A program made the translations under genes and the position numbers. A stretch of 64,000 bases of DNA from JAXHUH01 sp034211175 (GTDB lineage: Bacteria > Actinomycetota > Acidimicrobiia > Acidimicrobiales > CAIXPF01): NCBI GenBank assembly GCA_034211175.1, contig JAXHUH010000257.1, forward strand, positions 1 to 64,000. The letters are read 5' to 3'. The notes below the pieces were generated by a model that saw only the letters and a program-made list of their open reading frames with translations, ran no database searches and was not told the DNA's origin. Position 1 is the first letter of the stretch. Each line of letters opens with the position of its first letter. This document shows, piece by piece, positions 34,676 through 42,531 of the stretch.

Positions 34676-35500
34676 TCAGGACGGCAGGGCGAGGCGGGAG
34701 CCGGCGGCCGAGCGGCGGTCGTTGCACGTCCGCTGGAACAGTCGGCCCTGCGCGTCGACCCAGCAGTTGGTGTTCGCACACCCGCCCTTGTCGTGGGTCT
34801 GGTAGTTGACCCGGACCGACGCGGGCCGCACGACCCGTCCGTCCGGTCGGCCCGCCTCGAGGTCGCTCCAGCGGACGGTCGCCGCCGGGTGGTCGCAGCG
34901 GGCGAAGACCTCCGACCACACCATCGGGTCGCTCAGCGCGGTGCCCGCGGCGTGCAGGTCCCGCACCCGCGTGACCTCCCCGGTCTCGACGTCGGTGATC
35001 GTCCCCGGCCACGCCCACAGCCCGTTGGTGCCCCGGATCTCGTCCGCGCCGGCGAGCTCCTCGCCGACCGGGCCGATCTGCAGGCGGTACGCGCGCCCCG
35101 GCTCCCAGAGGAAGTCCCGCGTGTTGCGGTTCCCGAGCGTGCCCGGCAGCGGCGACTCGCTGCCGTCGAGCTCCCCGCCGCCCGAGCGGTACCCGCCCCA
35201 GTTCGCCGCGGTCTTGTGCGGGTAGCGGTGGTTCCACTGGAGCCCGAGGTGGCCGGCGCCGCCCCGGCGGCCCTTGTCGACGAAGCTGGCCTGCAGCGCC
35301 CAGAAGTAGAGGCGGTCGACCGTCGGCGGCTCGACCACCTCGATCGTGGCGGCGACCCAGTCCCACTCGCCGGGCAGGTCCCAGAAGAGGTGGAACGACG
35401 AGGCCCCGTTCGACGATCGGGGCTCGCCGGCCGTGCGGGCGCCGGCGGCCGGGGCGCCGGTCAGCAGGCGGCGGACGGTGCGGAGGAACGTGTCGGCCAT
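34676..35500 (-). CDS. Hypothetical protein, 274 aa
   Basis: I do not recognise the family. The sequence is strand- and aromatic-rich (SSFHLFWDLPGEWDWVAATI, RLYFWALQASFVDKG, HLGLQWNHRYP, WGGYRSGGG), compatible with a beta-sandwich of lectin or concanavalin-like type. The C-terminus has several cysteines (GGCANTNCWVD and FQRTCNDR), but no signal peptide is evident. It starts four bases after the stop of the CoA transferase gene, so the two are likely co-transcribed. Confidence 0.7.
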   Translation of the reverse strand: MADTFLRTVRRLLTGAPAAGARTAGEPRSSNGASSFHLFWDLPGEWDWVAATIEVVEPPTVDRLYFWALQASFVDKGRRGGAGHLGLQWNHRYPHKTAANWGGYRSGGGELDGSESPLPGTLGNRNTRDFLWEPGRAYRLQIGPVGEELAGADEIRGTNGLWAWPGTITDVETGEVTRVRDLHAAGTALSDPMVWSEVFARCDHPAATVRWSDLEAGRPDGRVVRPASVRVNYQTHDKGGCANTNCWVDAQGRLFQRTCNDRRSAAGSRLALPS

Positions 35501-35504
35501 GGCT

Positions 35505-36749
35505 TCAGGCTGGAGGCCGTCCGGCCGTCTCGTCGCCGATCGCCACGATCCCCCGGGTGCGCAGCTCCTCGAGCTCGTCCGGGCCGAACCCGGCGTCGGC
35601 CAGCACCTCGGCCGTGTGGGCCCCCGCCACCGGCGCCGGCCCGCCGGGCGCCACGTCGGCGCCGTCGATGCGGAACGGGGTCGCGACCGTCTCGTGGGGA
35701 CCGACGACGGGATCGTCGATCTCGGCGAACGCGCCGAGCGCCCGGACCTGCGGGTCGTCGACGACCTCGGGCAGCGTCGCCACCGGGCCCCAGGTGACGC
35801 CGTGCTCGTCGAGCCGCGTCGCCCACTCCGCCAGCGTCGCCGACGCGAACCGCTCCTCGATCAGGGGGATGAGCGTCTCGCGGTGCACGTAGCGGTCCAT
35901 CGGTGTCGCGTACCGCTCGTCCTCGGCCCACTCGGGGCGACCGACGGCGTGGCAGAAGGCGGGCCACTGGCGGGGGAACGGCGCGGAGAGGATCAACCAG
36001 CGGTCATCCGCGGTCCGGTAGGTGGTGGTGAGCGGGCTCGGCGAGTCGGCGCGGGTGCGACGCGGCGGCTGGCGACGGTCGACGAGCGCGGCGGACAGGT
36101 CGACGGTGAGCGTCCACAGCGCGGTCTGCAGCAGTGACACGTGCACCGTCTGGCCCTCGCCGGTCTGGTCGCGCACGCGCAGGGCGCACAGCACGGCGGC
36201 CAGGAGGTTGAGCGACGTCGTCTGGTCGCCCTGACCGGGCCGGAACCGCACCGGCGGCTCGTCGGGCTCGCCGAGGAGGCTCATCACCCCGCCCCGGGCG
36301 AAGAACGACGTCATGTCGAAGCCCTGGCGGTCGGCGTCCGGCCCGTCGGGCCCGTAGCCCGACAGGCAGGCGACGACGAGCCGCGGGTTCGCGTCGCGCA
36401 GCTCGTCGGGGGTGAGCCCGTAGCGCTGCTGACGGGCCCGGGTGAGGTTCGTGACCACGATGTCCACCCCGCCGGCGAGGCGGCGGACGAGCGCCGGGCC
36501 CTCGGGGTGGTCGAGCGCAACGGCGATCGAGCGCTTCCCCCGGTTGATCGCCCCGAAGACGTAGTCGATCGTCGGTGCGCCCGGGTCTGCCTGGTGGGGC
36601 TGGCGGAGGGCGCCGCGCATGCTGTCGCCCTGCGGGGCCTCGACCTTCACCACGTCCGCGCCGAGGTCGGCCATGATCGCCCCGGCCGAGGGCGCGGCGG
36701 CCCAGTTCGCGATCTCCAGGACGCGAACCCCTTCGAGCGGTGCGACCAC
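35505..36749 (-). CDS. CaiB/BaiF family (class III) CoA transferase
   Basis: The 414-residue protein matches class III CoA transferases: PLEGVRVLEIANWAAAPSAG at the N-terminus, MADLGADVVKVE, then NRGKRSIAVALDHPEG. The expected catalytic Asp lies in the GFDMTSFFARGG region. These enzymes move CoA between carboxylic acids. GTG 36749 is the start because AGGAGG lies five bases upstream; an upstream open extension lacks homology. It is followed within four bases by the 34676-35500 gene. The substrate acid is unknown. Confidence 0.88.
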   Translation of the reverse strand: MVAPLEGVRVLEIANWAAAPSAGAIMADLGADVVKVEAPQGDSMRGALRQPHQADPGAPTIDYVFGAINRGKRSIAVALDHPEGPALVRRLAGGVDIVVTNLTRARQQRYGLTPDELRDANPRLVVACLSGYGPDGPDADRQGFDMTSFFARGGVMSLLGEPDEPPVRFRPGQGDQTTSLNLLAAVLCALRVRDQTGEGQTVHVSLLQTALWTLTVDLSAALVDRRQPPRRTRADSPSPLTTTYRTADDRWLILSAPFPRQWPAFCHAVGRPEWAEDERYATPMDRYVHRETLIPLIEERFASATLAEWATRLDEHGVTWGPVATLPEVVDDPQVRALGAFAEIDDPVVGPHETVATPFRIDGADVAPGGPAPVAGAHTAEVLADAGFGPDELEELRTRGIVAIGDETAGRPPA

Positions 36750-37303
36750 GTCCCCCTCCTCATCGATCGCCGGTGCGCGCCCGCGGACGGTAGTCGACGC
36801 CCGTCGAGCCACCCCCACCGTCGGTCCGGGCCGGCCCGGGCCGGACCGGTTGGCTCGGCCCGCCCGGACGTCGGCGGCGGGTCGTTGGCCGGGACGATCG
36901 TCCTTCACCCATTCGGGTGAGCCTCTCCGGGCCGCGCGCGTTGCGTGACTCCCATCGTCACCGTTTCGTCATGTGGCCCGGAGTGACCTGGTGGTGCCGT
37001 CGTTCGCGCCCGCGAACACCGAACGACGTGTGTCGATATTCGTCACGGAGGCGCTGGTGCGAGGCATCATCGGTGGGCACAACTACGATGACCATCGGCT
37101 CACTCGGCGGAGTGGGCCGGGCCGGGTGCTCGCCTCGTGAGTCGAGGCAGCGACGTGTGGGCGGCGCCCCGGCCGGTGTCGAACGAGCGGGAGGCCGAGC
37201 GGTCCCTTGTCCCTCTGCGTGGCGCGCCCCCGCGCCGCCACGGCGGGACGGGAAGCGCTCCCGGCCGCTCGACACGTAGGCGGCGAGGGCGGGAGTCCGA
37301 TCG
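36750..37303. other. Divergent intergenic region
   Basis: This 554-base gap separates the CoA transferase from the polysaccharide synthase gene and has no convincing coding frame. It contains a short TCACCC-ATTC-GGGTGA hairpin at 36905-36920 and an AT-richer zone around 37030-37095. A TACGAT near 37085 there could be a -10 element for the synthase. No known riboswitch is recognised. Confidence 0.4.
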
Positions 37304-40270
37304 GTGCGAGAACTCACACTCCTCATACCACTCGGGATCATCGGTGCGATCCGGTGGTCGGCATGGCTCCTCCGACGCATTCCCGCCGTGCTGTACCACC
37401 CGGCGCGACGCGGTCATCGGGAGCCGATCACCGTGGTCACGCCGGTGTACCAGGAAGACCCGGTGCTCTTCGACAACGCCATCCGCTCGTGGTTGGCCAA
37501 CGGTGTCGACGAGGTCATCTGCGTCATCGACCAGACCGACTCGGCGTGCCAGGAGGTCGCGGCCCGCCATCCGGTGAAGGTCATCGTGACCGACGTCCCC
37601 GGCAAGCGGGACGCGCTGCGCCGGGGCTGGGAGGTGGCCACGACCCCGCTGGTCGCCCTCGTCGACTCCGACACGCTGTGGGCCGACGACGTGGCCGACC
37701 GCGTGTGCGAGCCCTTCGCCGACCCCTCCGTCGGTGGTGTGGGCACCCGCCAGAACGTCTACAACCCGATGAGCGTCTGGCAGCGCCTCAACGACGCCTA
37801 CCTCGACTACCGCTACTACGACGAGATCCCGGCCCAGAGCTTCGTCGGCAAGGCGGTGTCGTGCCTGTCGGGGCGCACCGCCGTGTACCGGCGCGACCTG
37901 CTCCTGTCGATCAGCGACGAGTTCATGGGCGAGCGGTTCTGGGGCGTGCCCTGCAACTCGGGCGAGGACAAGCGCCTCACGATGATGACGCTGAAGGCCG
38001 GCTACCGGACGGTCTTCCAGCAGAACGCCCGGGTGTGGTCGACCTTCCCGCCCGACGCCCGCACGTTCATGCGCCAGCGCATGCGGTGGGCCCGGAACAC
38101 GTGGCGGAGCGACCTGCGCACCCTGTGCAGCCCGTGGGCGTGGCGCCACTGGTTCCTGATGCTGACCATGGCCGACAAGGCGGTCAGCGCGTTCACCCTG
38201 CTCATCGCGCCGACCTTCGGGCTCTTCGCGCTCGCCACCGGCAACTGGACCCTGCTCGCCATCCTCCTCGCCTGGTGGCTGGTCAGCCGGTCGGCCAAGT
38301 ACCTGCCCCACCTGCTGCGGCGACCGTCGATGCTGCTGCGCATGCCGGTGCTCATCGGCATGTCGTTCGTGCTCGCCGTGCTCAAGATCGTCGCCCTGTG
38401 CACGATCCGCCGCCAGCGGTGGTTGACCCGTGAGGTCGAGGTCGTCGACGGCGAGATCGTGCGCACCGGCGGCGCGGCCGACGGCGAGCACGCCGTCGAG
38501 GACGGCCACGCCGTCGGCGAGGGCGCCGCGCCCGCCGGTGCCGGTCGGCGCTGGCGCATCGGGCGCGGCCGTGGGCCGGCCACCGGTGCCGGGCCCGTGC
38601 CCGCGGCCTTCGCCCGCATCCCGCTCGCCAGGTTGGTGATCGGCTCCGCGGTGCTCGTCGCCGCCATCGGCGCCACCGCCGCGGCGGCGAGGGGCCAGAC
38701 GACGCCCGACTGCCTCCTGCCCGACGAGGAGCTCGACGGCACGTCGATCCTCGTGCCGGCCCGCGTCGCCCGCTTCGACTGCGACTGGCCGGCCCACGTG
38801 CGGGCGATCGTCCTCACCCAGGAGGGTGTCCGCCTCCAGGCCGGCGGGCAGGTCGTCCGGGCGGTCGAGACCGCCGGTGCGCCCGGCCGCGTCGACTTCT
38901 CCGACCTCGTCGAGCGCATCGACGACCCGGCGTGGATCACCGAGCCGACCCCGGACACGTTCGAGGTCCGTGCCGCGCTCGTGCAGCAGGCGGGCACCCG
39001 CCTCGTGATCGAGTCACCCTCGGTGCGCGAGCTGCGCCTCGTGGACCTGCCCTACGTGTACCTCGGCGGCGAGGACGCCGAGCTGCTCGTGCGCGGCACC
39101 CGGATCCGCTCGTGGCTGGTCGACGGCGCCGAGGGCGGCAGCCCCGACCTCTCGGGCGGTCGCCCGTTCGTCCTCTACGACCGCGGCTCGTCGGTCGAGA
39201 TGACCGGCGGTTCGTTCGCCGACCTCGGCACCGACCGCTCGCGGGCGACGGGTGTGACCATCCGTCGCGGCAGCCACGCCACGTTCTCCGGCACCGACTT
39301 CGTCGGCAACCACATCGGGCTCAGCGCCCTCGAGGCCGGGCGCGTCGTCGTCGACGGCGGCACGTTCGGGTCGAACGCGGCGCACGGCCTCGACCTGCGT
39401 GGCGTCGACCGCCTCGCGGTGCGCGACACCGAGGTCACCGGCAACGGCGAGAACGGCATCGTGATCACCGGCTCCGCCGGCGAGGCCGCGATCCGCAAGA
39501 ACGTCGTCGCCCGCAACGGCGGCAACGGCATCGTCGTCGCCGACGACGTGGTCGGCGACATCGTCGAGGGCAACTCGGTGGTCGACAACGGTCGCGACGG
39601 CATCGTCGCCGTCGACGCGGCCAGCCTGACGATCACGTCGAACACCATCGACGGCCAGCGTGTCGGCGTCCGGGTCAGCGGCGCCACCAGCGAGTTCCAG
39701 GTCATCGAGGACAACGAGATCACCGGCGGCGAGGTCGGCATCGAGGCCTACGACGGCGCCAACACGCTGGCGCTGTCGGGCAACGACGTGACCGGCAACC
39801 GCCGCGCCGGCATCGTGTTGGACGCCCCGGCGTCGTCGTCCTCCGGCGACGTCATCTCCGGCTCGGCGACCGGCATCGAGGCCCGGGCGCCGGCCGCCAT
39901 CGACGAGCTCGAGATCGGGTCCGTCGACGTCGGTGTGGCCGTGAAGGCGACGGACCGGCCGCCGGTCACCCTCGACGGGGTCGACATCGTGGCGGCCGAC
40001 GTGGGCGTGCGGGTCGACCGCAACGCCGAGGCCGTGCTCACGGGCGGCGGCTTCATCGATGCGCCCCGCGACATCGTCGGCTCGCACGTGGAGGAGGGTC
40101 CCGAGCGGATCGTCTCCACCGGAGGCGAGCCGACGCCCCGGATCCTCGGCATCCTGGGGATGGGCTTCGTCGCGGTGGCCTTCTTGCTCGAAGGGGTGCG
40201 GAAGTGGCGCCTGCGCGACCTCGCGTCGCTGGCAGGCAACGCACCGCCGTCGGTGATCAACCCCGCATAG
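37304..40270 (+). CDS. Processive family 2 glycosyltransferase fused to AlgG-like parallel beta-helix
   Basis: This 988-residue protein has two enzymatic-looking halves. Residues ~1-380 form a membrane-embedded processive synthase of hyaluronan/cellulose/Alg8 type, with VTPVYQED, the VDSDTLWADD acidic pair (~121), GEDKRLT (~220) and QRMRWARNTWRSD (~256), followed by several helices. A polar linker and a helix near 445-463 lead to an extracytoplasmic right-handed beta-helix (~500-930, repeats such as NGGNGIVVADD). The protein ends in another helix. The beta-helix resembles mannuronan epimerase AlgG, but where AlgG has its DPHD catalytic motif this protein reads GLDLRGVD (~695). GTG 37304 follows GGCGGGAG. 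Confidence 0.85.
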   Translation: MRELTLLIPLGIIGAIRWSAWLLRRIPAVLYHPARRGHREPITVVTPVYQEDPVLFDNAIRSWLANGVDEVICVIDQTDSACQEVAARHPVKVIVTDVPGKRDALRRGWEVATTPLVALVDSDTLWADDVADRVCEPFADPSVGGVGTRQNVYNPMSVWQRLNDAYLDYRYYDEIPAQSFVGKAVSCLSGRTAVYRRDLLLSISDEFMGERFWGVPCNSGEDKRLTMMTLKAGYRTVFQQNARVWSTFPPDARTFMRQRMRWARNTWRSDLRTLCSPWAWRHWFLMLTMADKAVSAFTLLIAPTFGLFALATGNWTLLAILLAWWLVSRSAKYLPHLLRRPSMLLRMPVLIGMSFVLAVLKIVALCTIRRQRWLTREVEVVDGEIVRTGGAADGEHAVEDGHAVGEGAAPAGAGRRWRIGRGRGPATGAGPVPAAFARIPLARLVIGSAVLVAAIGATAAAARGQTTPDCLLPDEELDGTSILVPARVARFDCDWPAHVRAIVLTQEGVRLQAGGQVVRAVETAGAPGRVDFSDLVERIDDPAWITEPTPDTFEVRAALVQQAGTRLVIESPSVRELRLVDLPYVYLGGEDAELLVRGTRIRSWLVDGAEGGSPDLSGGRPFVLYDRGSSVEMTGGSFADLGTDRSRATGVTIRRGSHATFSGTDFVGNHIGLSALEAGRVVVDGGTFGSNAAHGLDLRGVDRLAVRDTEVTGNGENGIVITGSAGEAAIRKNVVARNGGNGIVVADDVVGDIVEGNSVVDNGRDGIVAVDAASLTITSNTIDGQRVGVRVSGATSEFQVIEDNEITGGEVGIEAYDGANTLALSGNDVTGNRRAGIVLDAPASSSSGDVISGSATGIEARAPAAIDELEIGSVDVGVAVKATDRPPVTLDGVDIVAADVGVRVDRNAEAVLTGGGFIDAPRDIVGSHVEEGPERIVSTGGEPTPRILGILGMGFVAVAFLLEGVRKWRLRDLASLAGNAPPSVINPA

Positions 40271-40390
40271 ACCCTGAGCGGGACACCGACGGGAACAGGA
40301 CTCGGCGCGACGGAGGGCGGCCCCGCGCGGGTGGACGGAGGCGACTCCGTCGTAGTGGACGTGCACGGCGAGGTGGGAGCGGAGCCAGGC

Positions 40391-41359
40391 ATGCGAGTGG
40401 TGATGGTCGGAGCCGGAGTGGTGGGTGCAGCGACCGGACGGGCGCTGCACCGACACGGTCACGACGTGTTCTTCGTGGACATCGACCCGTCGACCGTCGA
40501 GGCGTTGCGCCGCGACGGGTTCGACGCCGGTGGCACGATCGAGTTCGACGCACGGCCGACGGTCGTGCTCCTCGCGGTGCCGACGCCCTACCGCGACGGA
40601 GGCTGGGACCTCGGCGCGGTGCGGGCGGCGGCCGCCTCCATCGGTGACGCCCTCGGCGCCGCCATCCGGGCGTCGACGGCGCCGGAGTCGTTGGTGATCG
40701 CGGTCCGCTCGACGGTGCCCCCCGGCACCACGACCGGTCTCGTCCAGCCGATCGTGGCGGACCGCGCCGGCTGCGAGCCCGGGGAGGACTTCGTGGCCGC
40801 CTCGGCGCCCGAGTTCCTGCGCGCCGCCACCGCCCTCGACGACGCGCTGCACCCGCGGGTGTCGGTGGTGGCCGCCCGCGACGGCGACGCCCGCCGCACG
40901 CTGGCGGAGCTGTTCTCGTCGTTCGGTGGGGAGCTGGAGGTCCTCGACGAGCCGTCGGCGGCCGAGATGATCAAGTGCGCCCACAACCTCTACAACGCCA
41001 CGAAGATCAGCTTCTGGAACGAGATGTGGGAGGTGGCCGGGCGTCTCGGTGTCGAGGCCGACACCGTCGCCCGGGTGGTCGCCGCCTCGTCCGAGGCGTC
41101 GTGGAACCCGTCGTACGGCATCCGCGGTGGCGAGGCGTACGGCGGCATGTGCCTTCCCAAGGACACGTGCGGGTTCCGCGCGTGGGCGGCATCGGCGGGC
41201 TACGACCTGCCGCTGCTCTCGGCGACGATCGAGGTCAACGACCGGATGAGCCGCGTCGGCGACGTCATCGACCTCCGCCACGCCCACCACGGCGTCGAAG
41301 CGGACGACGCCGACGACTCGGCCGACGACGCCGACACCCGGGGCGGTGTCGTCGGCTGA
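40391..41359 (+). CDS. Short UDP-glucose/GDP-mannose dehydrogenase family protein
   Basis: The 322-residue protein has an N-terminal NAD-binding site (VVMVGAGVVGAATG), the central helical domain (AEMIKCAHNLYNATKISFWNE reads as EMIKCAHN plus the following helix) and the catalytic cysteine loop GGMCLPKDTCGF near 254. Canonical UDP-Glc and GDP-Man dehydrogenases are ~430 residues and carry a C-terminal nucleotide-sugar domain. That domain is absent here, and the protein ends in an acidic tail. ATG 40391 has GGAG six bases upstream. It follows the synthase by 120 bases and probably supplies uronic acid nucleotide to it, if active. Confidence 0.83.
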   Translation: MRVVMVGAGVVGAATGRALHRHGHDVFFVDIDPSTVEALRRDGFDAGGTIEFDARPTVVLLAVPTPYRDGGWDLGAVRAAAASIGDALGAAIRASTAPESLVIAVRSTVPPGTTTGLVQPIVADRAGCEPGEDFVAASAPEFLRAATALDDALHPRVSVVAARDGDARRTLAELFSSFGGELEVLDEPSAAEMIKCAHNLYNATKISFWNEMWEVAGRLGVEADTVARVVAASSEASWNPSYGIRGGEAYGGMCLPKDTCGFRAWAASAGYDLPLLSATIEVNDRMSRVGDVIDLRHAHHGVEADDADDSADDADTRGGVVG

Positions 41360-41387
41360 GGTGGCCGGTCCGATGATCTGAGCGACG

Positions 41388-41417
41388 GGTGGCCGGCGGT
41401 GAGCACCGCCGGCCACC
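41388..41417 (+). terminator. Hairpin terminator after the polysaccharide genes
   Basis: A perfect 13-bp stem (GGTGGCCGGCGGT and complement) with a GAGC loop lies 29 bases beyond the dehydrogenase stop, marking the end of the two-gene unit. Confidence 0.8.
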
Positions 41418-41603
41418 GGCGCGTCGAGGGGGCGGGCCCGGGTCGGGGAGGATCCGCGCCGACGCTGAAGAGGCCGTGCCGATGGCCGATAGGATCCGGG
41501 ACGCGGGAGTGGGGCCCCGTCGCGGCCGATCGTGCATGGGCGCGTATGGTGACGTCGGATGGGCGGACGGGGCCCGGCGGATCTGTCGAAGAGGGGTGTC
41601 GGC

Positions 41604-42395
41604 ATGGGCAAGGTGTGGACGCGTGCGCTGGTCACCGGCGCGTCGAGCGGGATCGGTGAGCGCTTCGCCGAGCTGCTCGCCGAGCGGAGCACGGAGCTGG
41701 TCGTCGTGGCCCGCAGCCGCGATCGCCTGGAGGCCCTGGCCGATCGTCTCCCCACCCACGTCGAGGTGCTCCGCGCCGACCTCGGCGATCCCGACGACCT
41801 CGACCGGGTGATGAGCCGGGTTGCGTCGGAGAGCTCGCCGGTCGACCTCGTGATCAACAACGCCGGGGTCGGCAGCGTCGGGTCGTTCGCCGACACCGAC
41901 CTGTCGGTCAGCTCCCGCATGCTCGACGTGAACGTCGGCGCCCTCGTGCGCGTCACCCACGCCGCGGCCAACGCGATGCGTCGCCGCGACCGCGGCCACA
42001 TCCTCAACGTGGCGTCGGTCGCCGGCTCGATCCCGGGCCCGGGCACCGCGGTCTACAACGCGTCGAAGGCGTTCGTCCGCAGCTTCAGCGAGGCCGTGCA
42101 CGAGGAGCTGCGTGACGAGGGCGTCGTCGTGAGCGCCCTGTGCCCCGGCCTCGTGCGCACGCCGTTCCAGGATGTCGCCGGCGCCTCCGTCGACGGCATC
42201 CCGGCGATGATGTGGTGCGACCTGGACGAGGTCGCCCGCGCCGGCCTCGACGGGGTCCTCCGCGGCCGCGCCGTGATCGTCCCCGGGCTCACCTACAAGG
42301 GGATCGTCGGGCTCACCCACGTCCTGCCGAGCGCGGTCACCCGCAGGGTGATGGGCGGCGCCCGGCCGACGCCGATCGCGGCGCAGCAGCACTGA
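41604..42395 (+). CDS. Short-chain dehydrogenase/reductase (SDR)
   Basis: The 263-residue classical SDR has the cofactor loop TGASSGIGERFAELLAERS, NNAGVGSVGSF, the catalytic Ser in LNVASVAGSIPGPG and the YNASK active-site Tyr/Lys, all in normal spacing. The substrate is not evident; the short C-terminal region (VMGGARPTPIA) resembles SDRs annotated for lipid or sterol-like carbonyls. ATG 41604 follows GAAGAGGGG. It is separated from ileS by about 135 bases, which contain an imperfect GC hairpin near 42428-42455 that may terminate it. Confidence 0.9.
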   Translation: MGKVWTRALVTGASSGIGERFAELLAERSTELVVVARSRDRLEALADRLPTHVEVLRADLGDPDDLDRVMSRVASESSPVDLVINNAGVGSVGSFADTDLSVSSRMLDVNVGALVRVTHAAANAMRRRDRGHILNVASVAGSIPGPGTAVYNASKAFVRSFSEAVHEELRDEGVVVSALCPGLVRTPFQDVAGASVDGIPAMMWCDLDEVARAGLDGVLRGRAVIVPGLTYKGIVGLTHVLPSAVTRRVMGGARPTPIAAQQH

Positions 42396-42531
42396 TCGGC
42401 CGCGTCGCCGTCCCGGGCGCTCCGGGGCCGGTGGCGGGCCCCGCCGACCGGCGGTGCAGGCGTTCGGAGCACGTCCCGGCGGGTCGGTACGCTTCTCGGG
42501 TACCGACGCACGCGCCACCCCGGAACGAGTG

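Noticed and set aside
42396..42531. T-box leader before ileS
   Set aside because: Actinobacterial ileS genes often have translational T-boxes, but I see neither the T-box consensus nor a specifier stem in the 136-base gap.
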